A stretch of DNA of 64,000 bases from Treponema brennaborense (GTDB lineage Bacteria > Spirochaetota > Spirochaetia > Treponematales > Treponemataceae). The notes under the pieces are model-generated. The model saw only the letters and a program-made list of their open reading frames with translations, was not told the origin of the DNA and did not search any database. Positions 50,338 to 59,963 of this stretch are shown piece after piece. Location of the stretch: NCBI GenBank assembly GCA_023666275.1, contig JAMPCJ010000003.1, positions 1-64,000 on the forward strand, in the 5' to 3' direction. Both the position numbers and the translations under genes were made by a program. Position 1 is the first letter of the stretch; every line of letters starts with the position of its first letter.

Positions 50338-52233
50338 ATGCATGGTTTTTATGATTCGTATGATATTGCTGTCGTCGGCGGAGGCCATGCCGGCATAGAA
50401 GCGTCGCTTGCTGCCGCGCGTCTCGGACTGAAAACAATTCTTATTACGCAGACAGTCGATTCTATCGGCAGAATGTCCTGCAATCCGTCTATCGGCGGAA
50501 TTGCGAAAGGGAACATTGTTCGGGAAATAGATGCGCTCGGCGGTGAAATGGCAAAAATCATCGATAAAACGATGATTCAATTCAGAATGCTCAATAAAAG
50601 CCGCGGTCCTGCCGTACAGGCGCCGCGCGCTCAGGCTGATAAATTGCTGTATGCGCAAATAGCGCGGCATACGGTGGAATCCCAAGCGAATCTTTCTGTT
50701 TTGCAGGACACGGTCGCGGATATTTATGCGGGCTTGCCCCGCGGCGGGAACGAATTTGAAAGCGGCGGCAGACAGATTCTTCATGCACTGGTAACCGAAC
50801 GCGGCAGAAAAATTCCGGTGAAAGCGGCGGTGCTTACAACAGGAACGTTTCTTTCCGGCCGGATATATATCGGCGCTTTTGACGCTCCGTCGGGGCGTCT
50901 CGGAGAAAACGGCGCTTACGGATTAAGCACTGCGCTTGCCCGTCTTGGTTTTTCGCTTGGTCGGCTGAAAACCGGCACGCCGCCGCGTGTGCTGAAATCT
51001 TCGATTGATTTTTCGCAATTGGAAATTCAGAACGGCGATGAAAAAATTACTCCGTTTTCGTTTGATAATGAAGAAATTTCCCGTCCAGCAGTTCCGTGTT
51101 ATCTTGTATATACAAATAATGAAACGCACCGTATTATCCGCGAAAATATCGATCGTTCGCCGTTGTACAGCGGCAAAATAACCGGTGTCGGGCCTCGTTA
51201 TTGTCCGTCCATAGAAGACAAGGTGATGCGTTTTGCCGAAAGGGAACGGCACCAGCTGTTTGTCGAACCGGAAGGGCTTTCAACGGATGAAATGTACATT
51301 AACGGGTTTTCTTCGTCACTGCCGGAAGAGGTGCAGGATCGGTTTTTGCGCACGCTGCCGGGATTTAAGCGTGCGGCGGTTTCGCGTCCGGGATACGCCG
51401 TCGAATATGATTATATGGATCCGACGCAGCTTTTCCCTTCTTTGGAAACAAAACGCGTTGCGGGGCTTTTTGCTGCCGGACAAATAAACGGAACGTCCGG
51501 CTACGAAGAAGCCGCAGGGCAGGGACTGGTTGCGGGGATAAATGCTGCATTGTATGTAAAAGCCGCGTATGCCTGCGGATGCTGTGGCAGCACCGATATT
51601 TTTTCCGGTTCCGATTGTTTGCCGCCGGAAGATGCGAGCCACTCTGACGATTCGGCGCCGATTTCTGACGGGATAATTGCACCGGTGAAGTATGAACCGC
51701 TTATTCTTCGCCGTGATGAAGCATATATCGGTGTTCTGATTGATGATTTGGTAACGCTCGGTACAAAAGAACCGTATCGCATGTTTACCGCGCGCGCCGA
51801 GCATCGATTAAAGCTGCGTCAGGACACTGCCGATGAACGGTTATGCAAAAAGGGTTTTGATGTGGGATTAAAAACCGTGTCGCAGCTTCAAAAAACATTG
51901 GATAAAATCGAACAAAAAAAACAAATCGTTAAAATCTTGTGCGAAAATCCCCGTGCGGAAAATTCCGGTTATGCGGGCGTCGTTTGGGAAGCCGCTCAAA
52001 CGGATTTTAAATACATGCATTATATAGAAAAACAGGATAAGCGGGTTGAAAAATTAAAGCGCATGGAAAACACAAAAATTCCGTCCGGCTTTGATTACGC
52101 AAAAATTCCGGGATTATCTGCAGAATCCCGCCAGAAACTCGAAAAAATTCGTCCGCTTACATTGGGACAAGCAAACCGCATTTCCGGCATCCGCAATTCG
52201 GATATCATGCTGCTCATGGTGTACCTGCATTAG
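50338..52233 (+). CDS. mnmG: tRNA uridine-5-carboxymethylaminomethyl modification enzyme
   Basis: A 631-residue FAD protein that, with MnmE, modifies the wobble uridine of several tRNAs. The FAD motif is YDIAVVGGGHAGIEA; MSCNPSIGGIAKG, RGPAVQAPRAQ, LKTGTPPR and the DEAYIGVLIDDLVTLGTKEPYRMFTARAEHRL block are diagnostic. A Cys/Ser/Asp-rich insert of about 40 residues (nt 51571-51690) sits between INAALYVK and EPLILRR, where most family members have only a few residues. The C-terminus (PLTLGQANRISGI) is complete. mnmE is not in the window. The start appears leaderless. Confidence 0.96.
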   Translation: MHGFYDSYDIAVVGGGHAGIEASLAAARLGLKTILITQTVDSIGRMSCNPSIGGIAKGNIVREIDALGGEMAKIIDKTMIQFRMLNKSRGPAVQAPRAQADKLLYAQIARHTVESQANLSVLQDTVADIYAGLPRGGNEFESGGRQILHALVTERGRKIPVKAAVLTTGTFLSGRIYIGAFDAPSGRLGENGAYGLSTALARLGFSLGRLKTGTPPRVLKSSIDFSQLEIQNGDEKITPFSFDNEEISRPAVPCYLVYTNNETHRIIRENIDRSPLYSGKITGVGPRYCPSIEDKVMRFAERERHQLFVEPEGLSTDEMYINGFSSSLPEEVQDRFLRTLPGFKRAAVSRPGYAVEYDYMDPTQLFPSLETKRVAGLFAAGQINGTSGYEEAAGQGLVAGINAALYVKAAYACGCCGSTDIFSGSDCLPPEDASHSDDSAPISDGIIAPVKYEPLILRRDEAYIGVLIDDLVTLGTKEPYRMFTARAEHRLKLRQDTADERLCKKGFDVGLKTVSQLQKTLDKIEQKKQIVKILCENPRAENSGYAGVVWEAAQTDFKYMHYIEKQDKRVEKLKRMENTKIPSGFDYAKIPGLSAESRQKLEKIRPLTLGQANRISGIRNSDIMLLMVYLH

Positions 52234-52305
52234 TTCGCGGCGCAGACGTCTTATTGCGCGCGCGTTAATGCGGCAAATGTTATTCCGCGCCTGATGCTTT
52301 TGCGG

Positions 52306-52338
52306 CGATAACCGCGGTTCGGTTATACGCGGTTATCG
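52306..52338. repeat. 11-bp perfect hairpin between convergent genes
   Basis: CGATAACCGCG and CGCGGTTATCG with an 11-base loop. It overlaps the last codons of the deaminase gene and lies 72 bases past the mnmG stop. No T run; possibly a factor-assisted stop or an mRNA 3' end structure. Confidence 0.6.
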
Positions 52339-53225
52339 AGTATATCGAGAATTTCCTGTTCCGATAATGTTCCGGCTTGTATTAAATCGACGCATTGCTG
52401 GCTTACGGAACGATTAAAAAACAACAGATCGTCTGTGCAGATTGTCATGCGCAGTCCGGCATCGTAAAATTTCTTGATAGGATGCTCTTTTAAAGAAGGA
52501 ACTGCGCCGAGCATGACATTGCTTGCCGGTGTTATGTTCAGCCGGATATCTCTGTCTTTTAAAAATCGAATAACGGAATCGTCTTTTGCCGCGCCGATGC
52601 CGTGTTGAACTTCTTCCAGATCAAAATATTCGACGAATGTCCGCACGGATTTTGCATCGGAAAATTCTCCGACATGCGCTTTCTTTTTTATGCCGAGTTT
52701 TCCTGCGAGCTCGTAGATATCTTTGAAATTTTCAAGACCGTCTTCTACTTCGGGACCGTATAAATCAATGCTTTTGAATATTCCGCTTTCAAGCAGCGGC
52801 GGCGCCCATTCATGGATTTTGTTTTTGTCGAACAGTTTGCCCATGCCGAGTTCGGGGCGGAATTCGATTTTGCCGGAAAACTGCTTGACAAGATCTTCGA
52901 CTGTTTTCAGCAGGGCGTCGGGGCTGTCATCGTGCAGATGAACAAAATTTATATCAACACTGCCTTCGATTGCCGTTATGCCGTCTTGAACTGCCGCTTC
53001 AAGCGACATTGTAAGCAAATCGCGCACATCGTTTGCCGTGGCGCAGCGGACGCGGGTGAATTTCCCGATGATTTCATGCATTTCGTCAAGTCCGTTCAAT
53101 TTGCGCGGGAAATCGGGAATTTGAAAACCCGCCCATGCCGTGTATGTATCATAATACATTCCGAGATTGAGATGGTTGTGCGCTTCTGTTTTCGGGTGAT
53201 TTATAAAATCTTGAATCGTTAGCAT
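52323..53225 (-). CDS. adenosine deaminase family amidohydrolase
   Basis: A 300-residue metal-dependent deaminase fold protein. Family motifs are visible but altered: AHNHLNLG for the usual LHxHLDG, AHVGEF for HAGE, VQHGIGAA for RIGHG, and CTDDLLFF for STDDP. The metal ligands (two N-terminal His, central His, C-terminal Asp) and the catalytic Glu are kept. It is shorter than typical adenosine deaminases (~330-350). It likely deaminates adenosine or a related nucleoside/base; the changed first motif makes the substrate uncertain. It starts three bases after the pepF stop, so the two are one transcript. Confidence 0.85.
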   Translation of the reverse strand: MLTIQDFINHPKTEAHNHLNLGMYYDTYTAWAGFQIPDFPRKLNGLDEMHEIIGKFTRVRCATANDVRDLLTMSLEAAVQDGITAIEGSVDINFVHLHDDSPDALLKTVEDLVKQFSGKIEFRPELGMGKLFDKNKIHEWAPPLLESGIFKSIDLYGPEVEDGLENFKDIYELAGKLGIKKKAHVGEFSDAKSVRTFVEYFDLEEVQHGIGAAKDDSVIRFLKDRDIRLNITPASNVMLGAVPSLKEHPIKKFYDAGLRMTICTDDLLFFNRSVSQQCVDLIQAGTLSEQEILDILDNRV

Positions 53226-53228
53226 GAG

Positions 53229-55028
53229 TTACTCCAATATAGTATCAAGTTCATCGACGATAATCGAAAAACGGTCGATTGCGGATTGTATAGGTGCGGT
53301 TTTCGACATGTCAATTCCCGCCACTTTCAGTGATTCAAGCGGATACCGAGAACCGCCTGATTTTAAAAAGGCAAAATAATCATTGCGTTCCTGCGCCCCG
53401 CCGTTCAGTACACGATCCGCAAGTGCAAGTGCTGCGGAAATGCCGGTCGCGTATTTGTATACGTAAAACGCGTTGTAAAAATGCGGAATGCGCAGACATT
53501 CCAAGCTGCTTTCCGGCTCAAAAACAAGATTCGGGCCGAAATATGCCGTTAAAAGCTCCTGATATACGCTGCGCAGTACGTCAAGGGAAAGCGGCGTGCC
53601 GTTTTCTACCAGTTCATGTGTTTTTTGTTCGTATTCGGCGAACATCGTTTGCCGATATAATGTAGCAAGAATATCTCCCGCGCGGCTGCTCAGCAAATAC
53701 GCGCGTTCCGCTTTGGAGCCTGCGTGCTCAAGCAGAAACCGGAACACAAGTTCTTCATTGAAAGTCGATGCGACTTCTGCTTCAAATATAGTGTAGTTAT
53801 AGTGCATGAACGGATTTGAGCGCGCGGAATACAAGGAATGCATGGAATGTCCGCCTTCATGGGCGAGCGTAAAAACATCACGCAGCGAGTCGTCTTTGTA
53901 ATTTATCAGAATATACGGAAAACCGGTGTATGCGCCGGAAGAAAATGCGCCGGAACGTTTGCCCTTGTTTTCATATTTGTCTACCCAGCCGCCGAGCAAT
54001 CCGCTGCACAGCGTGTCCGTATATTCTGTTCCGAGCGGCGAAAGTGCCTGATGTATTATTTCCACTGCCTGCGCAAAAGTCGTATGTTTTTTCAAATCGG
54101 AAACAAGCGGTGCGTATACATCGTAATGGCGAAGCGTGTCCACATTCAAAACACGTTTTTTCAGTGCGTAATATTTATGAAGCGGCGCAAAATTGCTTCT
54201 TACGGCTGCTGTGAGATTGTCATACACGCTTTCCGGTACATTATCCGGAAACAGCGCCATTTGCCGCGCGGACGAATATCCGCGTACCCGCGCCTGATAT
54301 ATGTCCAGATTTACGCTGCCGGCATACAGCGCCGACAATGTATTTTTGTGCGCATCGAACGCTTTATAAAACTTCGCATAGGCTTCTTTTCTTACCGCGC
54401 GGTCGGAATCTTCCAGAAACACGGAAAATGTCGACTGGCTTAACGGCGCCGTTCCGCCGGAAGTATTCACCGTACCGAAATCGATATCGACATTTGTCAG
54501 CATGGAAAAAGCTTTGTAAACGGCTGCATTTGATTCTGCCTGCATTGCCAGTATTTTCTCTTCGCTGCCGGACAGTATGTACGGTTTTAAACGCAGAAGT
54601 TTTTTCAAGTATACACGGAAATCTGCATAATCCGCGCGCGATAAACGCGTTTCTATTTCTTTTGCGGAAATAGATTGTATTTCCGGCGCCATGAAACTTG
54701 TTTTTGCTTCCGCATCCGCGGCGCACATCATGTAGCGTCCGTATTTGTCTTGATTGCCGGAATCCGCTCCGTCCGCGGCTGTGAGCAGGAATGCATAGGA
54801 ACCGGCTGTTTCGGAAATTTGTTCAAGCCGCGAAAGCAGCTGCAATGCCTTCAGCATTGTTTCGGCGTTTTCCGCAAGTTTCCCTTGATAAGATGCAAGC
54901 TCGGCGGCAATTTCGGGAATCCGACGCAGCTCTTTTTCCCAATCGTCTTCGGTTTTGTATAATGACGATAAATCCCATTTATCTGCTTTTGGTACGTCTT
55001 TTCGTGCCGGAATAATATGTTCTTTCAT
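53229..55028 (-). CDS. pepF: oligoendopeptidase F
   Basis: A 599-residue M3 zinc oligopeptidase of the PepF class. The active site is TLAHEGGHSMHSLYS (HExxH), followed by the third ligand Glu in YTIFEAEVASTFNEELVF, and a family N-terminus (KWDLSSLYKTEDDWEKEL). It hydrolyses short peptides in the cytoplasm. The promoter is among the best in the window (TTGTCA, 17, TATACT) and ends seven bases before ATG 55028, with no ribosome site: a leaderless message. The promoter overlaps that of pyrB on the other strand. Confidence 0.95.
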   Translation of the reverse strand: MKEHIIPARKDVPKADKWDLSSLYKTEDDWEKELRRIPEIAAELASYQGKLAENAETMLKALQLLSRLEQISETAGSYAFLLTAADGADSGNQDKYGRYMMCAADAEAKTSFMAPEIQSISAKEIETRLSRADYADFRVYLKKLLRLKPYILSGSEEKILAMQAESNAAVYKAFSMLTNVDIDFGTVNTSGGTAPLSQSTFSVFLEDSDRAVRKEAYAKFYKAFDAHKNTLSALYAGSVNLDIYQARVRGYSSARQMALFPDNVPESVYDNLTAAVRSNFAPLHKYYALKKRVLNVDTLRHYDVYAPLVSDLKKHTTFAQAVEIIHQALSPLGTEYTDTLCSGLLGGWVDKYENKGKRSGAFSSGAYTGFPYILINYKDDSLRDVFTLAHEGGHSMHSLYSARSNPFMHYNYTIFEAEVASTFNEELVFRFLLEHAGSKAERAYLLSSRAGDILATLYRQTMFAEYEQKTHELVENGTPLSLDVLRSVYQELLTAYFGPNLVFEPESSLECLRIPHFYNAFYVYKYATGISAALALADRVLNGGAQERNDYFAFLKSGGSRYPLESLKVAGIDMSKTAPIQSAIDRFSIIVDELDTILE

Positions 55029-55035
55029 TAAGAAT

Positions 55036-55087
55036 AGTATAACGCAATGAAATTGCTATGACAAGTTTATGCGTATTATGATATACT
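55036..55087. promoter_or_regulatory. back-to-back promoters of pepF and pyrB with shared -35
   Basis: Minus (pepF): TTGTCA (55064-55059), 17 bases, TATACT (55041-55036). Plus (pyrB): ATGACA (55058-55063), 18 bases, TATACT (55082-55087). The -35 boxes overlap by five bases on opposite strands, so simultaneous occupancy looks impossible. Confidence 0.75.
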
Positions 55088-55123
55088 TTTCCGAACAAAA
55101 AAGGCAAAAAAGGAGACGCGCCT

Positions 55124-56047
55124 ATGCTGAAAGGACGGCATTTAATAGAGCCTTCTGATTTATCACTTTTCGAAATTGATGGAATATGCGATCTCGCCGA
55201 ACAAATGATAGTGGATCCGTCTTCTTTTTCCGAAGTGTGCCGCGGAAAAATTCTTGCAACGCTTTTCTTTGAACCGAGCACAAGGACGCGGCTTTCTTTT
55301 GAGGCTGCGATGCTGCGTCTCGGCGGAAACGTTCTCGGTTTTGCGGATGCTTCTGCGACGTCCGCGACAAAAGGCGAAACGCTCGCCGATACGATACGCA
55401 CCGTTTCTTCCTATACGGACATTATTGCCATGCGCAATCCGAAAGAAGGCGCGGCAATGCTTGCTTCGCGCTATTCTGCGGTTCCCGTCATCAATGCCGG
55501 CGACGGCGGACATCATCATCCTACGCAGACGCTGACGGATTTGGTAACAATCCGTGCGCTGAAAGGCGGTTTTTCCGGTCATACAATAGGGCTGTGCGGC
55601 GATTTAAAGTTCGGCAGAACAGTGCACAGTTTGGCAAAAGCCATGAGCCGCTATTCCGGCAATAAGTTTGTGCTCATCAGTCCGCAGGAACTTTCTATTC
55701 CGGGATATATCACTGAGCAGGTGTTCGCGCCGGCGGGTGTTCCGTATGCCGTCAGCGAGCGGCTCGAAGATGTCATCGGCGATCTTGATATTCTGTATAT
55801 GACGCGCGTTCAGCGTGAGCGTTTTTTCAATGAACAGGATTATATCCGTTTGAAAGACAGCTACATTTTGGATAAAGAAAAAATGAAACGTGCAAAAAAC
55901 TCGATGATAGTTATGCATCCGCTGCCGCGTGTTACGGAAATATCTCCGGATGTTGATGCCGATCCGCGCGCGGTGTATTTCAAGCAGGTGAAATACGGCA
56001 TGTATGCGCGTATGGCACTTATATCGAAGCTGACAGGTTCGCTGTAA
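55124..56047 (+). CDS. pyrB: aspartate carbamoyltransferase catalytic chain
   Basis: A 307-residue catalytic subunit that condenses carbamoyl phosphate and aspartate, the committed pyrimidine step. [16 protein letters not shown] binds carbamoyl phosphate; [18 protein letters not shown] and the HPLPRV end are typical. The leader is about 29 bases with AGGAG seven bases before ATG 55124, too short for PyrR-type attenuation. It heads pyrB-pyrI-pyrC, and the presence of pyrI implies the E. coli-like allosteric holoenzyme. Confidence 0.97.
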   Translation: MLKGRHLIEPSDLSLFEIDGICDLAEQMIVDPSSFSEVCRGKILATLFFEPSTRTRLSFEAAMLRLGGNVLGFADASATSATKGETLADTIRTVSSYTDIIAMRNPKEGAAMLASRYSAVPVINAGDGGHHHPTQTLTDLVTIRALKGGFSGHTIGLCGDLKFGRTVHSLAKAMSRYSGNKFVLISPQELSIPGYITEQVFAPAGVPYAVSERLEDVIGDLDILYMTRVQRERFFNEQDYIRLKDSYILDKEKMKRAKNSMIVMHPLPRVTEISPDVDADPRAVYFKQVKYGMYARMALISKLTGSL

Positions 56048-56087
56048 TTTCTGCGCGTGTTAAAAATATTGTTCCCGGAGTAATAGT

Positions 56088-56522
56088 ATGTTGAACGTTG
56101 ACACTATAAAAAACGGCTTGGTTATCGATCATATCCGCGCGGGATACGGCGCGAAAATTTTTAACTGGCTCGGTTTGGACAAAGCCGATTTCTGCGTTGC
56201 GCTGATTATGAATGTGCCGTCGAAAGCGCACGGCAAAAAGGATATAATCAAAATCGATAATATTATCGATTTTGATTATTCCGTGCTTGGATTTATAGAT
56301 CCCGATATAACAGTGAATATTATCAAGAACGAAAAAATCGATCGAAAAATATCACTGAATCTTCCCGAACGCGTGGAAAATGTAATTCATTGCCGCAATC
56401 CGCGCTGCATTACGAGCACGGAACAATATATACCGCATGTGTTTCTGCTTGCGGACAAAAAACGTGCCGAGTACCGCTGCGAATACTGCGACGAACTGTA
56501 TCATGCCGGCGAAGTACTTTAA
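56088..56522 (+). CDS. pyrI: aspartate carbamoyltransferase regulatory chain
   Basis: A 144-residue regulatory subunit. The N-terminal allosteric domain binds nucleotides ([19 protein letters not shown]), and the C-terminal zinc domain has four Cys: CRNPRC and CEYC. It gives CTP/UTP feedback control of PyrB. CGGAG precedes the ATG 40 bases after pyrB. PyrI is usual in enterobacteria and archaea and patchy elsewhere. Confidence 0.96.
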   Translation: MLNVDTIKNGLVIDHIRAGYGAKIFNWLGLDKADFCVALIMNVPSKAHGKKDIIKIDNIIDFDYSVLGFIDPDITVNIIKNEKIDRKISLNLPERVENVIHCRNPRCITSTEQYIPHVFLLADKKRAEYRCEYCDELYHAGEVL

Positions 56523-56533
56523 GGATTTTGCGG

Positions 56534-57916
56534 ATGAAAAGCTCGGTTATTTACAACGCGCGCATTATTGATTACCGAACTGATGTATACGGTGCGCTTT
56601 TTTTCAAAGGCGGAAAAATCGAACGGATACAAGCGTATTCTTCGCCGGATAAAAACGAAGTGCAGAAAAAATGCGCGGATGATCCTTTGTTTGCGGGCTA
56701 TGCCGAAAAAATCGATGCCGGCATGCTTGCCGTAATGCCGGCTTTTGTCGATATGCATGCGCATTTCAGATTTCCCGGACAAACCGAAAAAGAAGATTTG
56801 GAAAGCGGTCTGCTCGCCGCTGCCGCCGGAGGTTTCGGCACGCTTGTTTTGATGCCGAATACATCGCCTGTTGTTTCATCGCTTGATTCCGCACTTGAAA
56901 TAAACTGTCTTGCGGAAAAAATTGCCGGACAGCAGGGCGCATTTCCCGCTGCACGGATTTTGCAGACGGTCAGCATTACAAAAGATTTTTCCGGAACGGA
57001 TATTTCGCATTTGGATGCTGTCTGCGCGGCGGCAGTCAGCGCAAAACGAAACGGAATGTATATTCCTGTTCCGGTTATCACCGAAGACGGCAGAGATGTT
57101 GCCTCCGCACAAACAATGTTTGCCGCCATGAAAAAATGCGCCGCCGCGGGAATAATTGTTTCATGCCACAGCGAAAAAAATTCCTGCGTGCCTTTTGCGA
57201 AAGCTGCTCGTGCGGATAAAAAATTTTCGGAAGCGGAAAAAATTCTTGCGGAAGCGGAGAACAGTGCGACATTCAGAAATCTTTTTTTGGCGCTGAATGC
57301 CGGATGCAATGTCCATATCGCGCATGTGAGCACAAAAACGGCAATCGATGCGGTTCGTGCGGCAAAAGAATGCGCGGCTTTGTCTTTTGCGGACAAACCG
57401 TTTTCGGTATCCTGCGAAATAACGCCGCATCATCTTGGTTTGAGCTGCGGAATGCCCGGCATGGAATGTCAGCTTGTCAATCCGCCGCTGCGGAATGAAG
57501 ATGACAGGCAGGCGCTGATTGAAGCTCTCGCCGACGGCACTGCGGACATGATTGCGACAGACCATGCTCCGCACACTGCCGCTGACAAACGCAGCGGTGC
57601 GCCTGGGTTCAGCGGATTGGAAACAGCTTTCGCGGTATGCAACACAACGCTTGTTGTTCCGGGGCGCATATCATTGCAGAAACTTTCGGCTTTGATGTCG
57701 CACAATCCCGCGCTGCGGCTCGGTTTGCCGTGCGGAAGTTTTGAAGCGGGAATGAATGCGGATATTATCATTGCAGATCCCGATGCAGATACAACTGTCA
57801 ATCCGGAAACATTTTTTTCAAAAGGAAAATATTCTCCGTTCGCCGGCATGACGCTGAAAGGCTGCATAACTGCTTCATATCATAACGGTGTTTGTGTATA
57901 TAAAAATAAAGCATAA
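56534..57916 (+). CDS. pyrC: dihydroorotase
   Basis: A 460-residue type I dihydroorotase closing carbamoyl-aspartate to dihydroorotate. Metal motif FVDMHAHFRFPGQTEKED, then LMPNTSPV, a HVSTKTAIDAV block, ITPHHLGLSC and the active-site ATDHAPH. ATG 56534 follows AAGGA by eight bases and is preferred over an upstream ATG at 56390 that would overlap pyrI. Eleven bases separate it from pyrI, so the three pyr genes form one operon. Confidence 0.95.
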   Translation: MKSSVIYNARIIDYRTDVYGALFFKGGKIERIQAYSSPDKNEVQKKCADDPLFAGYAEKIDAGMLAVMPAFVDMHAHFRFPGQTEKEDLESGLLAAAAGGFGTLVLMPNTSPVVSSLDSALEINCLAEKIAGQQGAFPAARILQTVSITKDFSGTDISHLDAVCAAAVSAKRNGMYIPVPVITEDGRDVASAQTMFAAMKKCAAAGIIVSCHSEKNSCVPFAKAARADKKFSEAEKILAEAENSATFRNLFLALNAGCNVHIAHVSTKTAIDAVRAAKECAALSFADKPFSVSCEITPHHLGLSCGMPGMECQLVNPPLRNEDDRQALIEALADGTADMIATDHAPHTAADKRSGAPGFSGLETAFAVCNTTLVVPGRISLQKLSALMSHNPALRLGLPCGSFEAGMNADIIIADPDADTTVNPETFFSKGKYSPFAGMTLKGCITASYHNGVCVYKNKA

Positions 57917-58183
57917 CGTTCTCTTTTTACGGGCAATTTTGCAGCAATCGTTGTTTGTTGTTTGCTTGCATGAACGGAATAATTATTTTCCGGAATCGAT
58001 ATTTTGTGCGGCGCTTGTTTTTGCCGAGGTTTTGCCGAAGTGGTTTATTCCGCTGCTTGATTGAATGTTTTCCTAATTGCCCTCAGTCGTGCAAATCAGT
58101 ATATTTGTTACAATGCAGTATTTTTATGCGGCGGATATTTTCCGCGTATAAATGTGCCGGAAACTGTTATATCAGGAGTTAAT

Positions 58184-59875
58184 ATGGAAACAATGCATGA
58201 ATTACGCAAAAATCCCGCATGGCAGGGGCGCCGCGGACCGGTTGTCCTTGTTATTATGGATGGTGTCGGATACGGGAAATATGAAGAAGGCGATGCTGTC
58301 AAGGCAAGCCGAATGGATAATTTGAAGACACTTGCTGCCGTGTCGCCGCATACAAAACTAAAGGCGCACGGTACTGCGGTGGGGCTGCCCTCTGATGATG
58401 ACATGGGCAACAGTGAAGTCGGCCACAACGCGATTGGCTGCGGGCGTGTGTTTGCGCAAGGCGCAAAGCTGGTATCCAATTCAATTGAAAGCGGCACTAT
58501 GTTTGACGGCGATACCTGGAAAAAACTCGTTTCCCGTATCGTTTCGGGAAAAGCCGGCGCCGCGCTTCATTTTATCGGTTTGCTTTCGGACGGAAATGTC
58601 CATTCCCATATCGATCATTTGAAAGCAATGATTTCCCGTGCAAAAAAGGACGGCGTGAAAAAAATCCGCGTCCACGCGCTTATCGACGGCCGTGATGTGG
58701 GAGAAACCTCTGCGCTTGAGTACATAACGCCGTTCGAACAGTTTTTAAAGGAACTTTCGGCGGACGGCTGTGATTTCCGCATTGCTTCCGGCGGCGGCCG
58801 CATGTATATCACGATGGATCGATATAACGCGGATTGGTCGATGGTTGAGCGCGGATGGAATGCGCATGTTCTCGGAGAAGGCAGACAGTTTTCATCCGCG
58901 ACTGAAGCGGTGGAAACATACCGCAAAGAAACGCCGGGCATTATCGATCAGGACTTGCATGAATTTGTAATTGCGGAAAACGGCGTGCCTGTGGGAACAA
59001 TCAATGACGGCGACAGCGTTGTGTATTTTAATTTCCGCGGAGACCGTGCGCTCGAAATGACAGCTGCATTTGAAGCCCCCGCCGGCAAAGACGGAACAAA
59101 TGGGGATTTTCCGCGTTTCGATCGCCGGCGTGTCCCCGATGTTTTATATGCCGGCATGATGGAATATGACGGCGATTTGCACATTCCCGCTCATTATCTG
59201 GTAACGCCGCCTGCTATTGACCGCACTATGGGCGAATATCTGTGTAAATCCGGCGTTCGCACACTTGCTGTCAGCGAAACGCAGAAATACGGGCATGTTA
59301 CGTATTTTTTCAACGGCAATCGGCTCGGTAAATTTGACGAATCGCTTGAAGATTACGAAGAAATAAAAAGCGATGTTGTTCCGTTTGAACAGCGCCCCTG
59401 GATGAAATGTGCGGAAATTACCGATCGCGTTATCGAAGCGATTGAATCCGGCCGTTATGATCATATCCGGCTGAATTTTCCGAACGGTGATATGGTCGGG
59501 CATACCGGCGTATTCAATGCGGTTGTTTGTTCCATGGAAGCGCTTGATTTGCAGCTTGGACGCTTGAAAAAAGCGGTGGATGTTGCCGGCGGCATTCTCG
59601 TTTTAACTGCCGATCACGGCAATTCGGATGATATGTTTGAGCATAATAAAAAGACCGGAGAAGTTTCCCGAAAATCGGACGGTACGCCGAAAGCAAAGAC
59701 AAGCCACAGTCTGAATCCTGTTCCCGCTATTGTGTACGATCCCGAATACAAGGGTGAATACGCCTGGCAGCTTAATGAAGGTCTCGGAATTTCCAGCATT
59801 GCCGCAACGGTTATCAATCTTCTCGGATATGAGGCGCCTGCCGATTATGATAAAAGTCTGCTGACATTTAAATAA
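58184..59875 (+). CDS. gpmI: 2,3-bisphosphoglycerate-independent phosphoglycerate mutase
   Basis: A 563-residue metal-dependent mutase of glycolysis, interconverting 3- and 2-phosphoglycerate. VVLVIMDGVGYG opens the phosphatase domain; the nucleophile is Ser in DDDMGNSEVGHNAI; HSHIDHLKAM and LTADHGNSDDMF supply metal ligands. ATG 58184 has AGGAG six bases upstream; an in-frame ATG at 58061 is not favoured. The 267-base spacer before it has a TACAAT box (58109-58114) but no convincing -35, and nothing else recognised. Confidence 0.96.
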   Translation: METMHELRKNPAWQGRRGPVVLVIMDGVGYGKYEEGDAVKASRMDNLKTLAAVSPHTKLKAHGTAVGLPSDDDMGNSEVGHNAIGCGRVFAQGAKLVSNSIESGTMFDGDTWKKLVSRIVSGKAGAALHFIGLLSDGNVHSHIDHLKAMISRAKKDGVKKIRVHALIDGRDVGETSALEYITPFEQFLKELSADGCDFRIASGGGRMYITMDRYNADWSMVERGWNAHVLGEGRQFSSATEAVETYRKETPGIIDQDLHEFVIAENGVPVGTINDGDSVVYFNFRGDRALEMTAAFEAPAGKDGTNGDFPRFDRRRVPDVLYAGMMEYDGDLHIPAHYLVTPPAIDRTMGEYLCKSGVRTLAVSETQKYGHVTYFFNGNRLGKFDESLEDYEEIKSDVVPFEQRPWMKCAEITDRVIEAIESGRYDHIRLNFPNGDMVGHTGVFNAVVCSMEALDLQLGRLKKAVDVAGGILVLTADHGNSDDMFEHNKKTGEVSRKSDGTPKAKTSHSLNPVPAIVYDPEYKGEYAWQLNEGLGISSIAATVINLLGYEAPADYDKSLLTFK

Positions 59876-59900
59876 AATAATGCCGCTGTTTAACGCGCGC

Positions 59901-59938
59901 AAAAAAAAGACGGAGCATAACCGCTCCGTCTTTTTTTT
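59901..59938. terminator. bidirectional terminator
   Basis: A-run, GACGGAGC, six-base loop, GCTCCGTC, T-run between convergent genes; runs on both sides allow use from either strand. Confidence 0.9.
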
Positions 59939-59963
59939 GCTGAATTGCATGTAAATAACGCGC

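Noticed and set aside
55088-55123. PyrR-type attenuator or pyrimidine riboswitch upstream of pyrB
   Set aside because: The leader is only about 29 bases and contains no hairpin or T run.
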